64,000 nucleotides of DNA from Polaromonas sp. A23 (GTDB lineage Bacteria > Pseudomonadota > Gammaproteobacteria > Burkholderiales > Burkholderiaceae_C). The position numbers were made by a program, and so were the translations under genes. Under the pieces are notes generated by a model. It was not told the DNA's origin, searched no databases, and saw only the letters and a program-made list of their open reading frames with translations. The stretch is from positions 1-64,000 of the forward strand of contig NZ_MUNO01000005.1 in NCBI RefSeq assembly GCF_002001015.1. The letters are read 5' to 3'. Positions 1 to 8,823 of the stretch are shown here, in pieces. Every line of letters starts with the position of its first letter. Position 1 is the stretch's first letter.

Positions 1-368
1 GCGCTTCAAGGACTCCGGATTGGGTATTGGTATTCGGTATTCCCCCCACCCGTCGGGCTGGGCCGAGGAGCGCAGCCGAAAGCGGATCAGGGCGAGCGAT
101 TGTCTGAGCGTAGCGAGTTCGAGCTCGACCCCGCTTTCGGCGAGCACCGCAGGTTGCCCGCAGCGAAGCGCAGGGACCCGGACCATCGGGTCGCCTTCTC
201 TTTGCTTACTTTCTCTTGGCGACGCAAGAGAAAGTGAGTCGCCCGCCGGGGCGAGACCCGGCTGGCTGGAAGACCCACAACCGCGAAAGCTTGCACTGGC
301 TTCGACAAGCTCAGCCCGAACGGACAACGCCAGCGTCCCGGACAGACCCGCCGGCAAGTCCAGAAAAT
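1..368. repeat. Gene-free left edge made of intergenic repeats
   Basis: I see no convincing gene here. It holds an 11-bp perfect inverted repeat, ACTTTCTCTTG (208-218) and CAAGAGAAAGT (225-235), around a 6-nt loop, and a stretch beginning TTCGACAAGCTCAGCCCG at 301 that I recognise as a common dispersed intergenic motif in proteobacteria. The open frames across it have biased, low-complexity translations and no family resemblance. In many relatives a transglutaminase-like gene follows the DUF58 gene; if present here it lies outside the window. Confidence 0.55.
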
Positions 369-1370
369 TCAACATAACGCCAAGGCCTCCAGACATTGCC
401 GCTTGTGCACCTCCCCACTACCAGGCTTGATCTGCAGCCCAGGCAGCCGCAAACCATAACGCAAGCCCAGTTTGTCGGCCTGCAGAATCCACGCACACAG
501 CCGCGATAGCCGCGCTTCGGTCCCCAGCGAGCCGGCTTGCAAAAAGTCGAGCCAGAGTTCATGCCGCTGGGCTTGCTGCGTGTCGCGCACCACCAGACCG
601 TTGCCCTGGTCGTCGGCCTTGGCTGCCTTTTTCCACATGACGAGTTTGAGCGGGTCGCCGCGCCGGTAGCCGCGTATGCCGTCGAACTCGCCGGCGCTTT
701 GCCAGCGGGCGGCCGCGTCGGCTCCACCTGAACGCGGCTCGCCGGGGGGGAGCGGTGGCGCGTACACCTCCGGTGCCGGATAGACCAGCATTTGCGCGGC
801 GGGACGCCAGATGGTCCAGACGCGAAAAGTGCCGAGTGGAAACCGGGTTTCGGCGGTCAGCGTGGGCAGGCGGTGCAGGCCGCGCTGTTTGGGTGTGAAG
901 GCTATCTGCACCGTGGCGCTGGCTTGTGCCGGCACATCGGTCCAGGCCCAGCGCGGCTGGTCCGGCCCGTCCGGCGAGGCCAGCACGCTGACCCCGATGC
1001 CGTAACGCACGGAACGCCGGTTGTTCGTGAGCTTGACGTCAAATATGGCCGCAGTCCCCGTGAAATGTGCAGGAGGTGCTATCAAATTCATGGCAAGGCC
1101 GCGCAGGGTGCCATGGCAGACATGCATGCCTGTTACGGCGCTGCCCGCCAGTAAAAAGGTCAACAGATAGCCCAGGTTGAGCTGGTAGTTGATGGACGCC
1201 ACCAGCAACACCATCAGGGTGAGGGCAAGCATCCATCCTGGGCGGGTTGGCAGGATGTAGACATTGCGCTGGGTCAACAGCACGCTGTCGGTCAGCGGCA
1301 GCCGGCTTTGCCACCAGTGCTGGAAGCGTCCGCGCACGAATTTGACAGGATTGAGCGTTGCGGCATTCAT
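369..1370 (-). CDS. DUF58 domain protein
   Basis: A 333-residue membrane-anchored protein of the DUF58 family. Two hydrophobic segments lie near residues 47-60 and 64-82, followed by a periplasmic or cytosolic beta-rich part and the DUF58 signature near residues 228-251 (EFDGIRGYRRGDPLKLVMWK). The family is routinely encoded next to MoxR ATPases and is thought to work with them in assembling or activating envelope or metal-dependent complexes; the exact substrate is unknown. It lies 68 bp downstream of the MoxR gene on the same strand, so the two are probably co-transcribed. The family assignment is firm, the role inferred. Confidence 0.9.
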   Translation of the reverse strand: MNAATLNPVKFVRGRFQHWWQSRLPLTDSVLLTQRNVYILPTRPGWMLALTLMVLLVASINYQLNLGYLLTFLLAGSAVTGMHVCHGTLRGLAMNLIAPPAHFTGTAAIFDVKLTNNRRSVRYGIGVSVLASPDGPDQPRWAWTDVPAQASATVQIAFTPKQRGLHRLPTLTAETRFPLGTFRVWTIWRPAAQMLVYPAPEVYAPPLPPGEPRSGGADAAARWQSAGEFDGIRGYRRGDPLKLVMWKKAAKADDQGNGLVVRDTQQAQRHELWLDFLQAGSLGTEARLSRLCAWILQADKLGLRYGLRLPGLQIKPGSGEVHKRQCLEALALC

Positions 1371-1438
1371 GATCTACTTTGCCGCGAAAGCCAGGCCGGG
1401 GAAACTGTGGCTGGCCGCATTGCGATAGCCAGAGGCTT

Positions 1439-2359
1439 TCATGGCAAAGGCACGGCCTCGACCATGGCACGCACCTGCTCGACCGAGCCACGTCCGGCGT
1501 CGCTGACCGGAATCAGCCGGTGCGCCACGGTTTGCGGCAGCACCGCCACGATGTCGTCCGGCGCCACATAGTCGCGCCCGCTCAGGAAAGCCTGGGCGCG
1601 CGCGGCACGTACCAAAGCAATGCCGGCACGCGGGCTCAGGCCCTGCAGGAACCAGCGCCCGGAACGGGTGGCCGCCACCAGGTCCTGCAAATAATTGAGC
1701 AAGGGCTCCGATGCATGAACCTGCAGCACCTGCTGCTGCAACTCCATCAAGTCATGGGGTGTCATCACGGTGACGAGTTTTTCCACCATCTCGCGACGAT
1801 CGCCGCCGCTCAGCAGCTCGCGTTCGGCGGCTCGGTCGGGATAACCCAGCGAGATTCGCATATGAAAACGGTCCAGCTGCGACTCGGGCAGCGCATAGGT
1901 GCCCAGCTGGTCGTGCGGGTTTTGCGTGGCAATCACAAAAAAGGGTACCGGCAGGGGGCGTGTTTCGCCCTCGACCGTGACCTGCTTTTCCTCCATGGCT
2001 TCCAGCAGGGCACTTTGCGTGCGCGGGCTGGCTCGGTTGATTTCGTCGGCCAGCAGAACCTGGGCAAAAATCGGCCCGGGATGGAAAATGAAACTTTCTT
2101 TCTGGCGCTCGTAAATCGACACTCCCGACAGGTCACTGGGCATCAAATCGGCGGTGAATTGCACCCGTGAGAATTGCAACCCGAAGGACCGCGACAGCGC
2201 ATGCGCCAGTGTGGTTTTGCCAACGCCTGGCACGTCTTCAATCAGCAAATGCCCGCCGGCCAGCAGGCAGGCCACACAGTCCTGGACCTGGGCAGGTTTG
2301 CCCACAATGACCGTGTTAAGCTGATTTAAAAGCGTCTGAATTTTTTGTTTCGCGTTCAT
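1439..2359 (-). CDS. MoxR-family AAA+ ATPase
   Basis: A 306-residue AAA+ ATPase of the MoxR branch, usual length. Walker A is at residues 41-50 (EDVPGVGKTT), Walker B at 101-110 (VLLADEINRA), followed by the polar segment ATQNP typical of sensor 1. MoxR proteins act as chaperone-like ATPases that mature or insert partner complexes, commonly with DUF58 and VWA proteins. It is the first gene of a two-gene unit with the downstream DUF58 gene, and is divergent from the deacetylase-like gene with only 29 bp between start codons, so the two promoters must overlap or lie inside the coding sequences. Confidence 0.93.
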   Translation of the reverse strand: MNAKQKIQTLLNQLNTVIVGKPAQVQDCVACLLAGGHLLIEDVPGVGKTTLAHALSRSFGLQFSRVQFTADLMPSDLSGVSIYERQKESFIFHPGPIFAQVLLADEINRASPRTQSALLEAMEEKQVTVEGETRPLPVPFFVIATQNPHDQLGTYALPESQLDRFHMRISLGYPDRAAERELLSGGDRREMVEKLVTVMTPHDLMELQQQVLQVHASEPLLNYLQDLVAATRSGRWFLQGLSPRAGIALVRAARAQAFLSGRDYVAPDDIVAVLPQTVAHRLIPVSDAGRGSVEQVRAMVEAVPLP

Positions 2360-2388
2360 GCCATCAACCTTACCGCAAAATTTCCGTT

Positions 2389-3342
2389 ATGCCTGCCACT
2401 GCCTATTTCACCCATCCGGATTGCCGCAAACATGAAATGGGTCCGGGGCATCCCGAGTGTCCGGAGCGGCTCGATGCTATTGAAGACTGGTTGCTCACAA
2501 CCGGCGTGGGCGATGCGCTGGATCGGCGCGAGGCGCCGCTGGCGTCGCTGGGCGACCTGGAACTGGGCCACGACCGCATGATGATCGCCGCCATCCGCGG
2601 TCTGGGTGACCAGCTTTCCGACGACGTGGAGGCGGGCGGGCCCCGGTATGCCCAGCTGGACCCGGATACCGCGATGAATGTGCATACCTGGAACGCGGTC
2701 TTGCGCGGCGCCGGCGCGGTACTTGCCGCCACCGATGCCGTGATGGCCGGCGAAATCGAAAACGCCTTTTGCGCGGTGCGGCCGCCCGGCCACCACGCCT
2801 GCCACGACCGGGCCATGGGTTTTTGCTTCTTCAACAATGTGGCCATCGCGGCCAAGTACGCGCTGGAGCGCCACGGCCTGAAACGGGTTGCGATCATCGA
2901 CTTCGATGTGCACCACGGCAACGGCACGGAAGACATCATCAGCGGCGATGAACGCATCCTGATGGCCAGTTTCTTCCAGCACCCGTTTTACCCGCACAGC
3001 GGCACCGAAGGCCGGGCGCAGAACATGGTGAACATTCCGGTGCCGGCCTACACCAAGGGCGCCGTCGTGCGCGAGCTGATCGAGTCGCTGTGGATCCCGC
3101 GGCTTGAGGAGTTCAAACCAGAGATGATTTTCATCAGTGCCGGTTTTGACGCGCACCGCGACGATGACCTGGGCCAGCTGGGCCTGGTGGAGCAGGACTA
3201 TGCGTGGATCACCCAGCGCATCAAGGATGTGGCCAAACGCCATGCCCATGGCCGCATCGTGTCATCGCTCGAGGGCGGCTACAACCTCAGTGCGCTGGCC
3301 CGCAGCGTGGAGGCGCACATTCGCGTGCTGGCCGATCTGTAA
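2389..3342 (+). CDS. Histone-deacetylase-superfamily protein (class II-like)
   Basis: A 317-residue zinc deacylase of the HDAC/AcuC/AphA superfamily. The catalytic features are in order: RPPGHHA with tandem His near 135-136, the DFDVHHGNG zinc-ligand motif near 171-179, a second Asp in SAGFDAHRDD, and the C-terminal GGYN tip. Bacterial members remove acetyl groups from acetyl-lysine, acetylpolyamines or similar amides; this sequence does not tell which. It is followed after 26 bp by the crotonase gene, so the three plus-strand genes to 5458 may form one unit. No strong ribosome binding site precedes this ATG. Confidence 0.92.
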   Translation: MPATAYFTHPDCRKHEMGPGHPECPERLDAIEDWLLTTGVGDALDRREAPLASLGDLELGHDRMMIAAIRGLGDQLSDDVEAGGPRYAQLDPDTAMNVHTWNAVLRGAGAVLAATDAVMAGEIENAFCAVRPPGHHACHDRAMGFCFFNNVAIAAKYALERHGLKRVAIIDFDVHHGNGTEDIISGDERILMASFFQHPFYPHSGTEGRAQNMVNIPVPAYTKGAVVRELIESLWIPRLEEFKPEMIFISAGFDAHRDDDLGQLGLVEQDYAWITQRIKDVAKRHAHGRIVSSLEGGYNLSALARSVEAHIRVLADL

Positions 3343-3368
3343 ACCTGTCGACGCTGTAGAGTCCCGCC

Positions 3369-4157
3369 ATGAATGATGTTTCGGCCCCCGTGCTGCATAC
3401 CCGCGATGAGCGTGGTGTGAACTGGCTGACCTTGAACCGTCCCGCTGCGTTCAATACCCTCAGCGAAGAGATGTTGGCTGCCCTGCAGACCGCGCTGGAT
3501 GCCGTAGCGGGGGATCCGAACGCGCGCATGGTGGTGTTGGCCGCGCAGGGCAAGGCCTTTTGTGCCGGCCACAACCTCACGGAAATGCGCGCGCAACCCG
3601 AGTTGGCTTACTACCAGAAGCTGTTTGCGCAATGCACGCGCATGATGCTGAGCATCCAGAACCTGCCGGTGCCTGTGCTGGCGCGGGTGCAGGGCCTGGC
3701 CACAGCCGCCGGCTGCCAGCTGGTGGCGCAATGCGACCTGGCGGTGGCCAGCACTGCGGCGAGCTTTGGCGTCAACGGCATCGATGTCGGCCTGTTCTGC
3801 GCCACACCCAGCGTGCCGCTGGTGCGCAACATACCCGCCAAGCAGGCCATGGAAATGCTGTTGACCGGCGGCTTTATCAGCGCCGAAGAAGCGCAGGCTC
3901 GCGGACTGGTCAACCGGGTGGTAACGCCGGAAGCTCTGGATGTGGAGATCGAGCAGATGCTGCAAGCCATTCTCGCGAAACCGCGTGAAGCCGTGGCCAT
4001 GGGCAAAGCCTTGTTCTACCGGCAGCGCGAGACCGGCATCGAGTCGGCCTATCAGCTGGCGGGCCAGACCATGGCCTGCAACATGGTTCACCCTGTAGCC
4101 CAGGAAGGTGTTCAGGCTTTTATTGAGAAGAGGAAACCGCAATGGCCGGTGCTGTGA
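3369..4157 (+). CDS. Enoyl-CoA hydratase/isomerase family protein, ECHDC3-like
   Basis: A 262-residue crotonase-fold protein. The oxyanion-hole segments are present (KAFCAGHNL and LATAAGCQLVAQ). The stretch after them, NGIDVGLFCATPSVPL, closely resembles human ECHDC3 and its bacterial orthologues, and lacks the Glu found at the usual hydratase position. Family membership is firm; a classical 2-enoyl-CoA hydration activity is doubtful because of that substitution. The gene overlaps the start of the mechanosensitive channel gene by 16 bp, suggesting translational coupling. No pathway is indicated by the neighbours. Confidence 0.88.
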   Translation: MNDVSAPVLHTRDERGVNWLTLNRPAAFNTLSEEMLAALQTALDAVAGDPNARMVVLAAQGKAFCAGHNLTEMRAQPELAYYQKLFAQCTRMMLSIQNLPVPVLARVQGLATAAGCQLVAQCDLAVASTAASFGVNGIDVGLFCATPSVPLVRNIPAKQAMEMLLTGGFISAEEAQARGLVNRVVTPEALDVEIEQMLQAILAKPREAVAMGKALFYRQRETGIESAYQLAGQTMACNMVHPVAQEGVQAFIEKRKPQWPVL

Positions 4158-5458
4158 CGTCCCGCGCTGATGCGCCTGCCCGTTTTGACAACCTCGAAGC
4201 GTGGTTTTCGGCATTGACCCAGCCGACAGCGTTGACCGAGCTGGCCGCGCTGGTGGCTTGTGTGCTGCTGGCCTGGTTGCTGGTGCGTGTGGCCAGCCGT
4301 GCCCATCTTGTGGCCGATGGAAATTCGATTCTTTTTGGCCGTCGCGTGATCGATGGTGTGTTGTTTCCCCTGCTTCTCCTGCTTTTTGCCTATGCCGTGC
4401 AGGCGCTGCTTGCCCGGTTGTTTCCGTTAGCCGTGTTCAAGGTGGCCATTCCGGTTTTGCTGTCCCTGGCCTTGATTCGCATGGGGGTCAAGGTGTTGCA
4501 GGTGGCTTTCAAGGACGCACCTCTGGTACGGGCGCTCGAACGCACCATTTCCTGGCTGGTCTGGCTAGCGGTTGTGCTGTGGCTGAGCGGTTTGTTGCCT
4601 GTGATTCTCGAAGAGCTGGACGGCATCAAATGGAAGGTCGGCAATTCAACCCTGTCGATTCGCACCATGCTCGAAGGCGCGGTGACGGCCGGCGTGGTGT
4701 TGCTGATTGCCCTCTGGATATCAGCGGCCATTGAAACGCGATTGTTGCGGGCAGCCACCGGGAACGAGCTGTCACTGCGCAAGGCCGCGAGCAATGCCAC
4801 GCGCGCGGTGCTGATGTTTGTGGGCCTTCTCATGGCGCTGTCGGCCGTTGGGATCGATCTGACGGCGTTGTCAGTGCTGGGTGGCGCGATTGGTGTCGGC
4901 ATCGGCTTTGGCCTCCAAAAGCTCGCCGCCAACTATGTCAGTGGTTTTGTGATGCTGGCCGAACGCAGTGTGCGCATCGGTGACAACGTGCGCGTCGACA
5001 ACTTCGAGGGCCGCATCACCGACATCAATGCCCGCTACACCGTGGTGCGTGCGACGAACGGCCGCGAGTCCATCGTGCCCAACGAGATGTTCATCAGCAA
5101 CCGCATTGAAAACCTGTCGCTGGCCGACCCTCGTGTGTTGCAGTCCACCGTGGTGTCGGTGGCGTATGACAGCGATTCCGAGTTGGTAATACGCCTGCTG
5201 ATCGAGGCGGCGCTCAAGCAGGAGAGGGTGTTGCGCGACCCTCTTCCAGGTGTGAATCTGACCAATTTCGGTGCCGACGGCCTGGAGTTCACGCTCAATT
5301 ACTGGATGGCGGATCCGGAGAACGGCCAGCAGAACCTGCGCTCGCTCATCAACCTGGCCATCCTCCAGGCCCTGCGCGAGAACGGCATTGAGATTCCCTA
5401 CCCGCAGCGGGTCATCCATACCCGACCCCAGGCCGTGCCGGAAAACAGGCCTTCCTGA
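4142..5458 (+). CDS. MscS-family mechanosensitive ion channel
   Basis: A 438-residue inner-membrane channel with several hydrophobic helices in its first 270 residues and the MscS pore/beta domain after it. The pore helix is Gly/Ala rich (GGAIGVGIGFGLQKLAANY), and the beta domain begins RIGDNVRVDNFEGRITDIN, with the conserved VPNE and NR motifs. It is larger than E. coli MscS (286 aa) because of extra N-terminal helices. Expected role: release of solutes on hypo-osmotic shock. The ATG overlaps the end of the crotonase gene by 16 bp. Confidence 0.93.
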   Translation: MAGAVTSRADAPARFDNLEAWFSALTQPTALTELAALVACVLLAWLLVRVASRAHLVADGNSILFGRRVIDGVLFPLLLLLFAYAVQALLARLFPLAVFKVAIPVLLSLALIRMGVKVLQVAFKDAPLVRALERTISWLVWLAVVLWLSGLLPVILEELDGIKWKVGNSTLSIRTMLEGAVTAGVVLLIALWISAAIETRLLRAATGNELSLRKAASNATRAVLMFVGLLMALSAVGIDLTALSVLGGAIGVGIGFGLQKLAANYVSGFVMLAERSVRIGDNVRVDNFEGRITDINARYTVVRATNGRESIVPNEMFISNRIENLSLADPRVLQSTVVSVAYDSDSELVIRLLIEAALKQERVLRDPLPGVNLTNFGADGLEFTLNYWMADPENGQQNLRSLINLAILQALRENGIEIPYPQRVIHTRPQAVPENRPS

Positions 5459-5481
5459 TCTGCCTGACCGCCTTATTCCGC

Positions 5482-5570
5482 TTCTAAATCATTCGTGAAC
5501 GCGAAGGCGAAGCGACGACAGTACAAACGTACGGCTAGCGAAGCCGACAAAGTGCAAGGATGATTTAGAA
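5482..5570. repeat. Inverted-repeat element between convergent genes
   Basis: Arms TTCTAAATCAT (5482-5492) and ATGATTTAGAA (5560-5570) are perfect inverted repeats enclosing about 67 bp that contain a smaller palindrome, GTACAAACGTAC (5521-5532). It sits between the converging channel gene and the TRAP permease gene. It may serve as a bidirectional terminator, a REP/MITE-like element, or both. The arms are far apart for a simple terminator and no T-run follows them, so I favour a small mobile palindromic element. Confidence 0.6.
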
Positions 5571-5576
5571 ATGGAA

Positions 5577-6869
5577 TTACTTCATGAAGGAAGGCAGCCA
5601 AAGGCTGAGTGACGGAAAGGCCAGCAGAATTCCGAGAGCTACCACCTGCATGAAGACGAAGGGCCAGACGCCGCGGAAGATGTTGCCCAGGCCCACTTTG
5701 GGCAGCAGGGTGTTGAGCACAAACAGGTTCATGCCCACAGGTGGGGAAATCAGGCCGATCTGGATCACCATGACGATCAGTACGCCGAACCAGACCGGGT
5801 CGAACCCCAGCGAAACCACAATCGGGAAAAACAGCGGGATGGTCAGCAGCACCATGGTGAGTTCTTCCATGACCGTGCCCAGTACCACGTAAATCAGCAT
5901 CATCGCGGCTACCACCATCACTGGCGATAGTCCGAGGTGGGTGATCCACTCTTTCAGCTCGCCGGGCATGGCGGTGAAGTTCACGAAATTGGCAAAAATG
6001 GTCGCCGCGATCAGCAGCGTGAACAGCATCGCCGTGGTGCGGGCCGACTCCACCAGCACCTCAAGCGTGGCCTTCACGGTCAGCCGGCGCCGCGCCAGCG
6101 CAAACAGGAACGCACCTGCGGCGCCTATGCCCGCGCCTTCGGTGGCGGTGAAGACGCCGCCATAGATGCCACCCAGCACCAGCACCACCAGCAACAACAC
6201 TCCCCAGATGCCGCGCAGGGCCTTCCACCGCTCGGGCCAGCTCGTTTTTTCACCGGCCGGTGCATGCTCCGGGTCCATGAAGGTCATGAAGAGCACAGCC
6301 ACCATCAGCAGCAGGGCGATCAGGATGCCGGGGATCACGCCGGCAGCAAACAACTTGCCAATGTTGGTTTCAGTCACGATGCCGTAGATCACCATGATGG
6401 TCGATGGCGGAATCATGATGCCCAGCGTGCCGCCCGCTGCAATCACGCCGGTGGACAGCGAGTCGCTGTAGCCCAGTCTTTTCATCGACGGATAGGCGAC
6501 TTTGCTCATGGTGGCTGCCGTCGCAATCGAGGAGCCGCAGATGGCGCCAAAGCCGGCGCAGGCAGCGATGGTGGCATGCGCCAAACCGCCGCGCAGGTGG
6601 CCAATGAACGCATAGGCCGCATGAAAGAGTTCGTGGGCCAGTCCGGCGCGGGCCACAAAGTTGCCCATCAGGATGAAAAGCGGGATGACCGACAGGGTGT
6701 AGGCAAAGCCAGTTTCGTGCACGACTTGCGCCGTGCTTGCGAGTGCTGGAATCCAGCCGCGCGTCAGGCCCATGCCGACAATGCCGACAAAGCCCATGGC
6801 AAAAGCCAGTGGCAGACGCAACAACGCCAGCACGAAGATTGCGGCAAAACCAAGCAGGGCTTCGGTCAC
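5577..6869 (-). CDS. TRAP transporter large permease (DctM)
   Basis: A 430-residue, very hydrophobic 12-helix permease of the TRAP family, the subunit that carries substrate with sodium-driven symport. It begins with the GTG at 6869, giving the normal N-terminus (VTEALLGFAAIF read as Met) and a 4-bp GTGA overlap with the stop of the small permease gene. Conserved Gly-rich segments such as AGFGAICGSSIATAATMSKVA and GTLGIMIPPS are visible. It is the last gene of the unit receptor, small permease, large permease. The substrate is unknown. Confidence 0.93.
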   Translation of the reverse strand: MTEALLGFAAIFVLALLRLPLAFAMGFVGIVGMGLTRGWIPALASTAQVVHETGFAYTLSVIPLFILMGNFVARAGLAHELFHAAYAFIGHLRGGLAHATIAACAGFGAICGSSIATAATMSKVAYPSMKRLGYSDSLSTGVIAAGGTLGIMIPPSTIMVIYGIVTETNIGKLFAAGVIPGILIALLLMVAVLFMTFMDPEHAPAGEKTSWPERWKALRGIWGVLLLVVLVLGGIYGGVFTATEGAGIGAAGAFLFALARRRLTVKATLEVLVESARTTAMLFTLLIAATIFANFVNFTAMPGELKEWITHLGLSPVMVVAAMMLIYVVLGTVMEELTMVLLTIPLFFPIVVSLGFDPVWFGVLIVMVIQIGLISPPVGMNLFVLNTLLPKVGLGNIFRGVWPFVFMQVVALGILLAFPSLSLWLPSFMK

Positions 6870-7369
6870 AGCGTGACTCCTTCGCCCGTTTCGGCTTCGC
6901 GCGTGGGGTGCAGGGCCATGCCGAGGTGAATCAAACCGGCGACCGCACACATGACCGCCATTCCGTAGATGAAGGGCGCCTTGAGGATTTTCAGCTGCGC
7001 CGTGGTTTCGCCGGTCTCCAGATACTGGCCGCCGGTTTGCCACATCAGCCAGGCCAGGCCCAGCAATGCAGCGCCGCACAGCACTTGCATGATTGCGCGC
7101 TGCGCTTTGCGAACCACTTCAGGCAGGTAATGGTCCAATGAATCGAACACGACATGCTCGCCGCGCAATGACACCAGTGGCAAGGCTGCAAAAATCACAA
7201 CCACCATCAGCAGCTCTGTGAGCTCCAGGGAGCCGGGGATGGAGTTCGACAGAAGCTTGCGGCCCCCGACGTCAAAAAAAGTCAGCGCCATGATGGCAAA
7301 CAGGGCAAGGGCAGCCAGCAGGCCGCAGACCCTCTCGATGAGTTTGTTCAATCCGTGTGCCTCAATCAA
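6866..7369 (-). CDS. TRAP transporter small permease (DctQ)
   Basis: A 167-residue protein with four hydrophobic helices, matching the DctQ subunit in size and pattern. The family-typical first helix ends in FFDVGGRKLLSNSIPGSLE, and the second begins TELLMVVVIFAALPLV. It bridges the receptor-bound substrate and the large permease. It starts 61 bp after the receptor gene and overlaps the large permease start by 4 bp, so the three are translated together. Confidence 0.92.
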   Translation of the reverse strand: MIEAHGLNKLIERVCGLLAALALFAIMALTFFDVGGRKLLSNSIPGSLELTELLMVVVIFAALPLVSLRGEHVVFDSLDHYLPEVVRKAQRAIMQVLCGAALLGLAWLMWQTGGQYLETGETTAQLKILKAPFIYGMAVMCAVAGLIHLGMALHPTREAETGEGVTL

Positions 7370-7430
7370 AAAAAAGCGCGGTCCTCATTGTCCATGAGGC
7401 CGCGCTACGAGTGCGCTGTCCGCCGGGGGC

Positions 7431-8444
7431 TTACTTTTCCTGCTTGGCGATTTCGGCGCGGAATTCTGCCAACACCTTGGCAGCATCCTTCAAGCCTTTG
7501 GCTTCAGCATCCTGGATCCACTTCTTCTCAAGGGGTGCAGTCTTGGCTTTCACGTCGGCCACAAATTTGGCGTCGGCCTTGACGATCTGCACATTGTTGG
7601 CCTGCATCAAGCCCATGGCGCGGCGATCCACGCGGTCCCAGCCGCGGCCGAACATGCGCGCAGCCACTTCACCTGAGATGGCATCGACGGCTTTCTTTTC
7701 CTCAGCCGAAAGTTTGTCGTATTTGGCCTGGTTCATTATGAAAACGAAGCTGGTGTTGTACAGGCCACCGGGGAAGGTAGTGGCATGCTTGATCAGCTTG
7801 TCGATCCGGAACGATTCGGTGGACTCAGCCGGAAACAGCGTACCGTCCATCACGCCGCCTGAGAGCAGCTCATACGAGTCGGGTGCGGGCTTGAGCGTCA
7901 CATTCATGCCCAATGTTTTCGCAATCTCGTTAACCATGCCCCCGCCGACGCGCCATTTCAGGCCGCCCAGCTCCGCCACATTGGTGACCGGCCGCTTGGT
8001 GTTGAACACCATGCCGGGGCCGTGGGTGAAGAAAGATATGACCTTCACGCCCTGGTGTTCGCCCTGGAACTGCGGATTTTTCATGGCCACCTTGTTGAAG
8101 GCGACGGAGATGGGTTCAGACGTGTTGCCCAGGAAAGAGAACTCGGCCATCTGCGTATAGAGGAAACGGCCGGGGGTATAGCCATGCACGGTATAGGAAA
8201 CGTCGGCCAGCCCGTTCTTGACGGCGTCCAGCGTGCCCGGGGGCGCTGTGACGCCACGCGGCAGGATGTTGCATTTCATCTTGCCGGCCGTGTTCTTTTC
8301 AAGCAGGTCGCACCATTCCTTCTGGGCCGTGCTCAGGGTGTGGCTGGGAGGCAGCCAGCTGGAAACCGTCAAGACGGTTTGGGCAGAAGCAAAACTGCTG
8401 CAAAGAGCGAGCAGGGCGGCGGCGGCAATTGGTTTGATTTTCAT
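7431..8444 (-). CDS. TRAP transporter substrate-binding protein (DctP)
   Basis: A 337-residue periplasmic receptor. The N-terminus has a clear Sec signal (KIKPIAAAALLALCSSFASA, cleavage after ASA near residue 22), and the mature part shows DctP hallmarks: VSSWLPPSHTLSTAQKEW early and the Arg-containing segment GGLKWRVGGG that contacts a substrate carboxylate. I chose the ATG at 8444, 10 nt after a GGAG, over a GTG two codons upstream. It is first in the TRAP unit and divergent from etfBA across a 379-bp regulatory gap. The ligand, probably an organic acid, cannot be named from sequence. Confidence 0.92.
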   Translation of the reverse strand: MKIKPIAAAALLALCSSFASAQTVLTVSSWLPPSHTLSTAQKEWCDLLEKNTAGKMKCNILPRGVTAPPGTLDAVKNGLADVSYTVHGYTPGRFLYTQMAEFSFLGNTSEPISVAFNKVAMKNPQFQGEHQGVKVISFFTHGPGMVFNTKRPVTNVAELGGLKWRVGGGMVNEIAKTLGMNVTLKPAPDSYELLSGGVMDGTLFPAESTESFRIDKLIKHATTFPGGLYNTSFVFIMNQAKYDKLSAEEKKAVDAISGEVAARMFGRGWDRVDRRAMGLMQANNVQIVKADAKFVADVKAKTAPLEKKWIQDAEAKGLKDAAKVLAEFRAEIAKQEK

Positions 8445-8582
8445 GAACACTCCGGGATGGTCAGTGGGCTGACCTGGTGACGTGATTGAGGACTGATTCA
8501 GTACCCTGGAAGGCCTGATTCATTCGGAAAACCCACTGTAAATCAGTCGCTGGCACCGGTCTGTCCTTAGTTACCCCAATTA

Positions 8583-8600
8583 ACCGACCAAACGGTCTGT
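8583..8600. promoter_or_regulatory. TetR-type palindrome, upstream copy
   Basis: The 18-bp sequence ACCGACCAAACGGTCTGT fits ACnGACC-N4-GGTCnGT, a palindrome of the kind bound by TetR-family repressors that govern acyl-CoA genes. It lies in the gap between the divergent TRAP receptor and etfB genes, 240 bp before the etfB start. The regulator is not in the window. This is a pattern match only. Confidence 0.45.
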
Positions 8601-8674
8601 TAATTGCCATTGCAATTGTCGCCCTGGCTACAGTGCTTTGGGGCTGTGCGTCTAATTCCGGCAGAACAGGTCCT

Positions 8675-8699
8675 TATAATGAAATAGAACGACCGTTCT
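8675..8699 (+). promoter_or_regulatory. etfBA promoter -10 with overlapping palindrome
   Basis: A consensus -10, TATAAT (8675-8680), is followed after 5 nt by AGAACG-AC-CGTTCT (8686-8699), a perfect 6+6 palindrome centred near the expected transcription start. No good -35 precedes it at normal spacing, so an activator or a weak promoter is possible. The palindrome is well placed for repression of etfBA. Its arms resemble TetR-family sites. Confidence 0.5.
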
Positions 8700-8823
8700 T
8701 TTTTCTCTTGCTCTCGAAGTGAATCCTCTGCCCGGGGTTGTTTTTCCGGGAAGGTCATTGACCACAGCATAGAATCAAAAGCTTTACGTGCACGTCAACT
8801 CAATCAACTCTGGAGCCCTGCAA

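Noticed and set aside
20-430. 136-codon frame at the left edge
   Set aside because: It covers intergenic repeats and the end of the DUF58 gene, is Ser/Pro/Arg-rich and has no recognisable domain or ribosome binding site.
1030-1095. Possible in-frame copy of the dispersed repeat inside the DUF58 gene (minus strand GCCATGAATTTGATAGC)
   Set aside because: Similarity to the family fades after the first part, and the encoded residues fall in a region that aligns without a gap with DUF58 homologues as I remember them, so an insertion is not supported.
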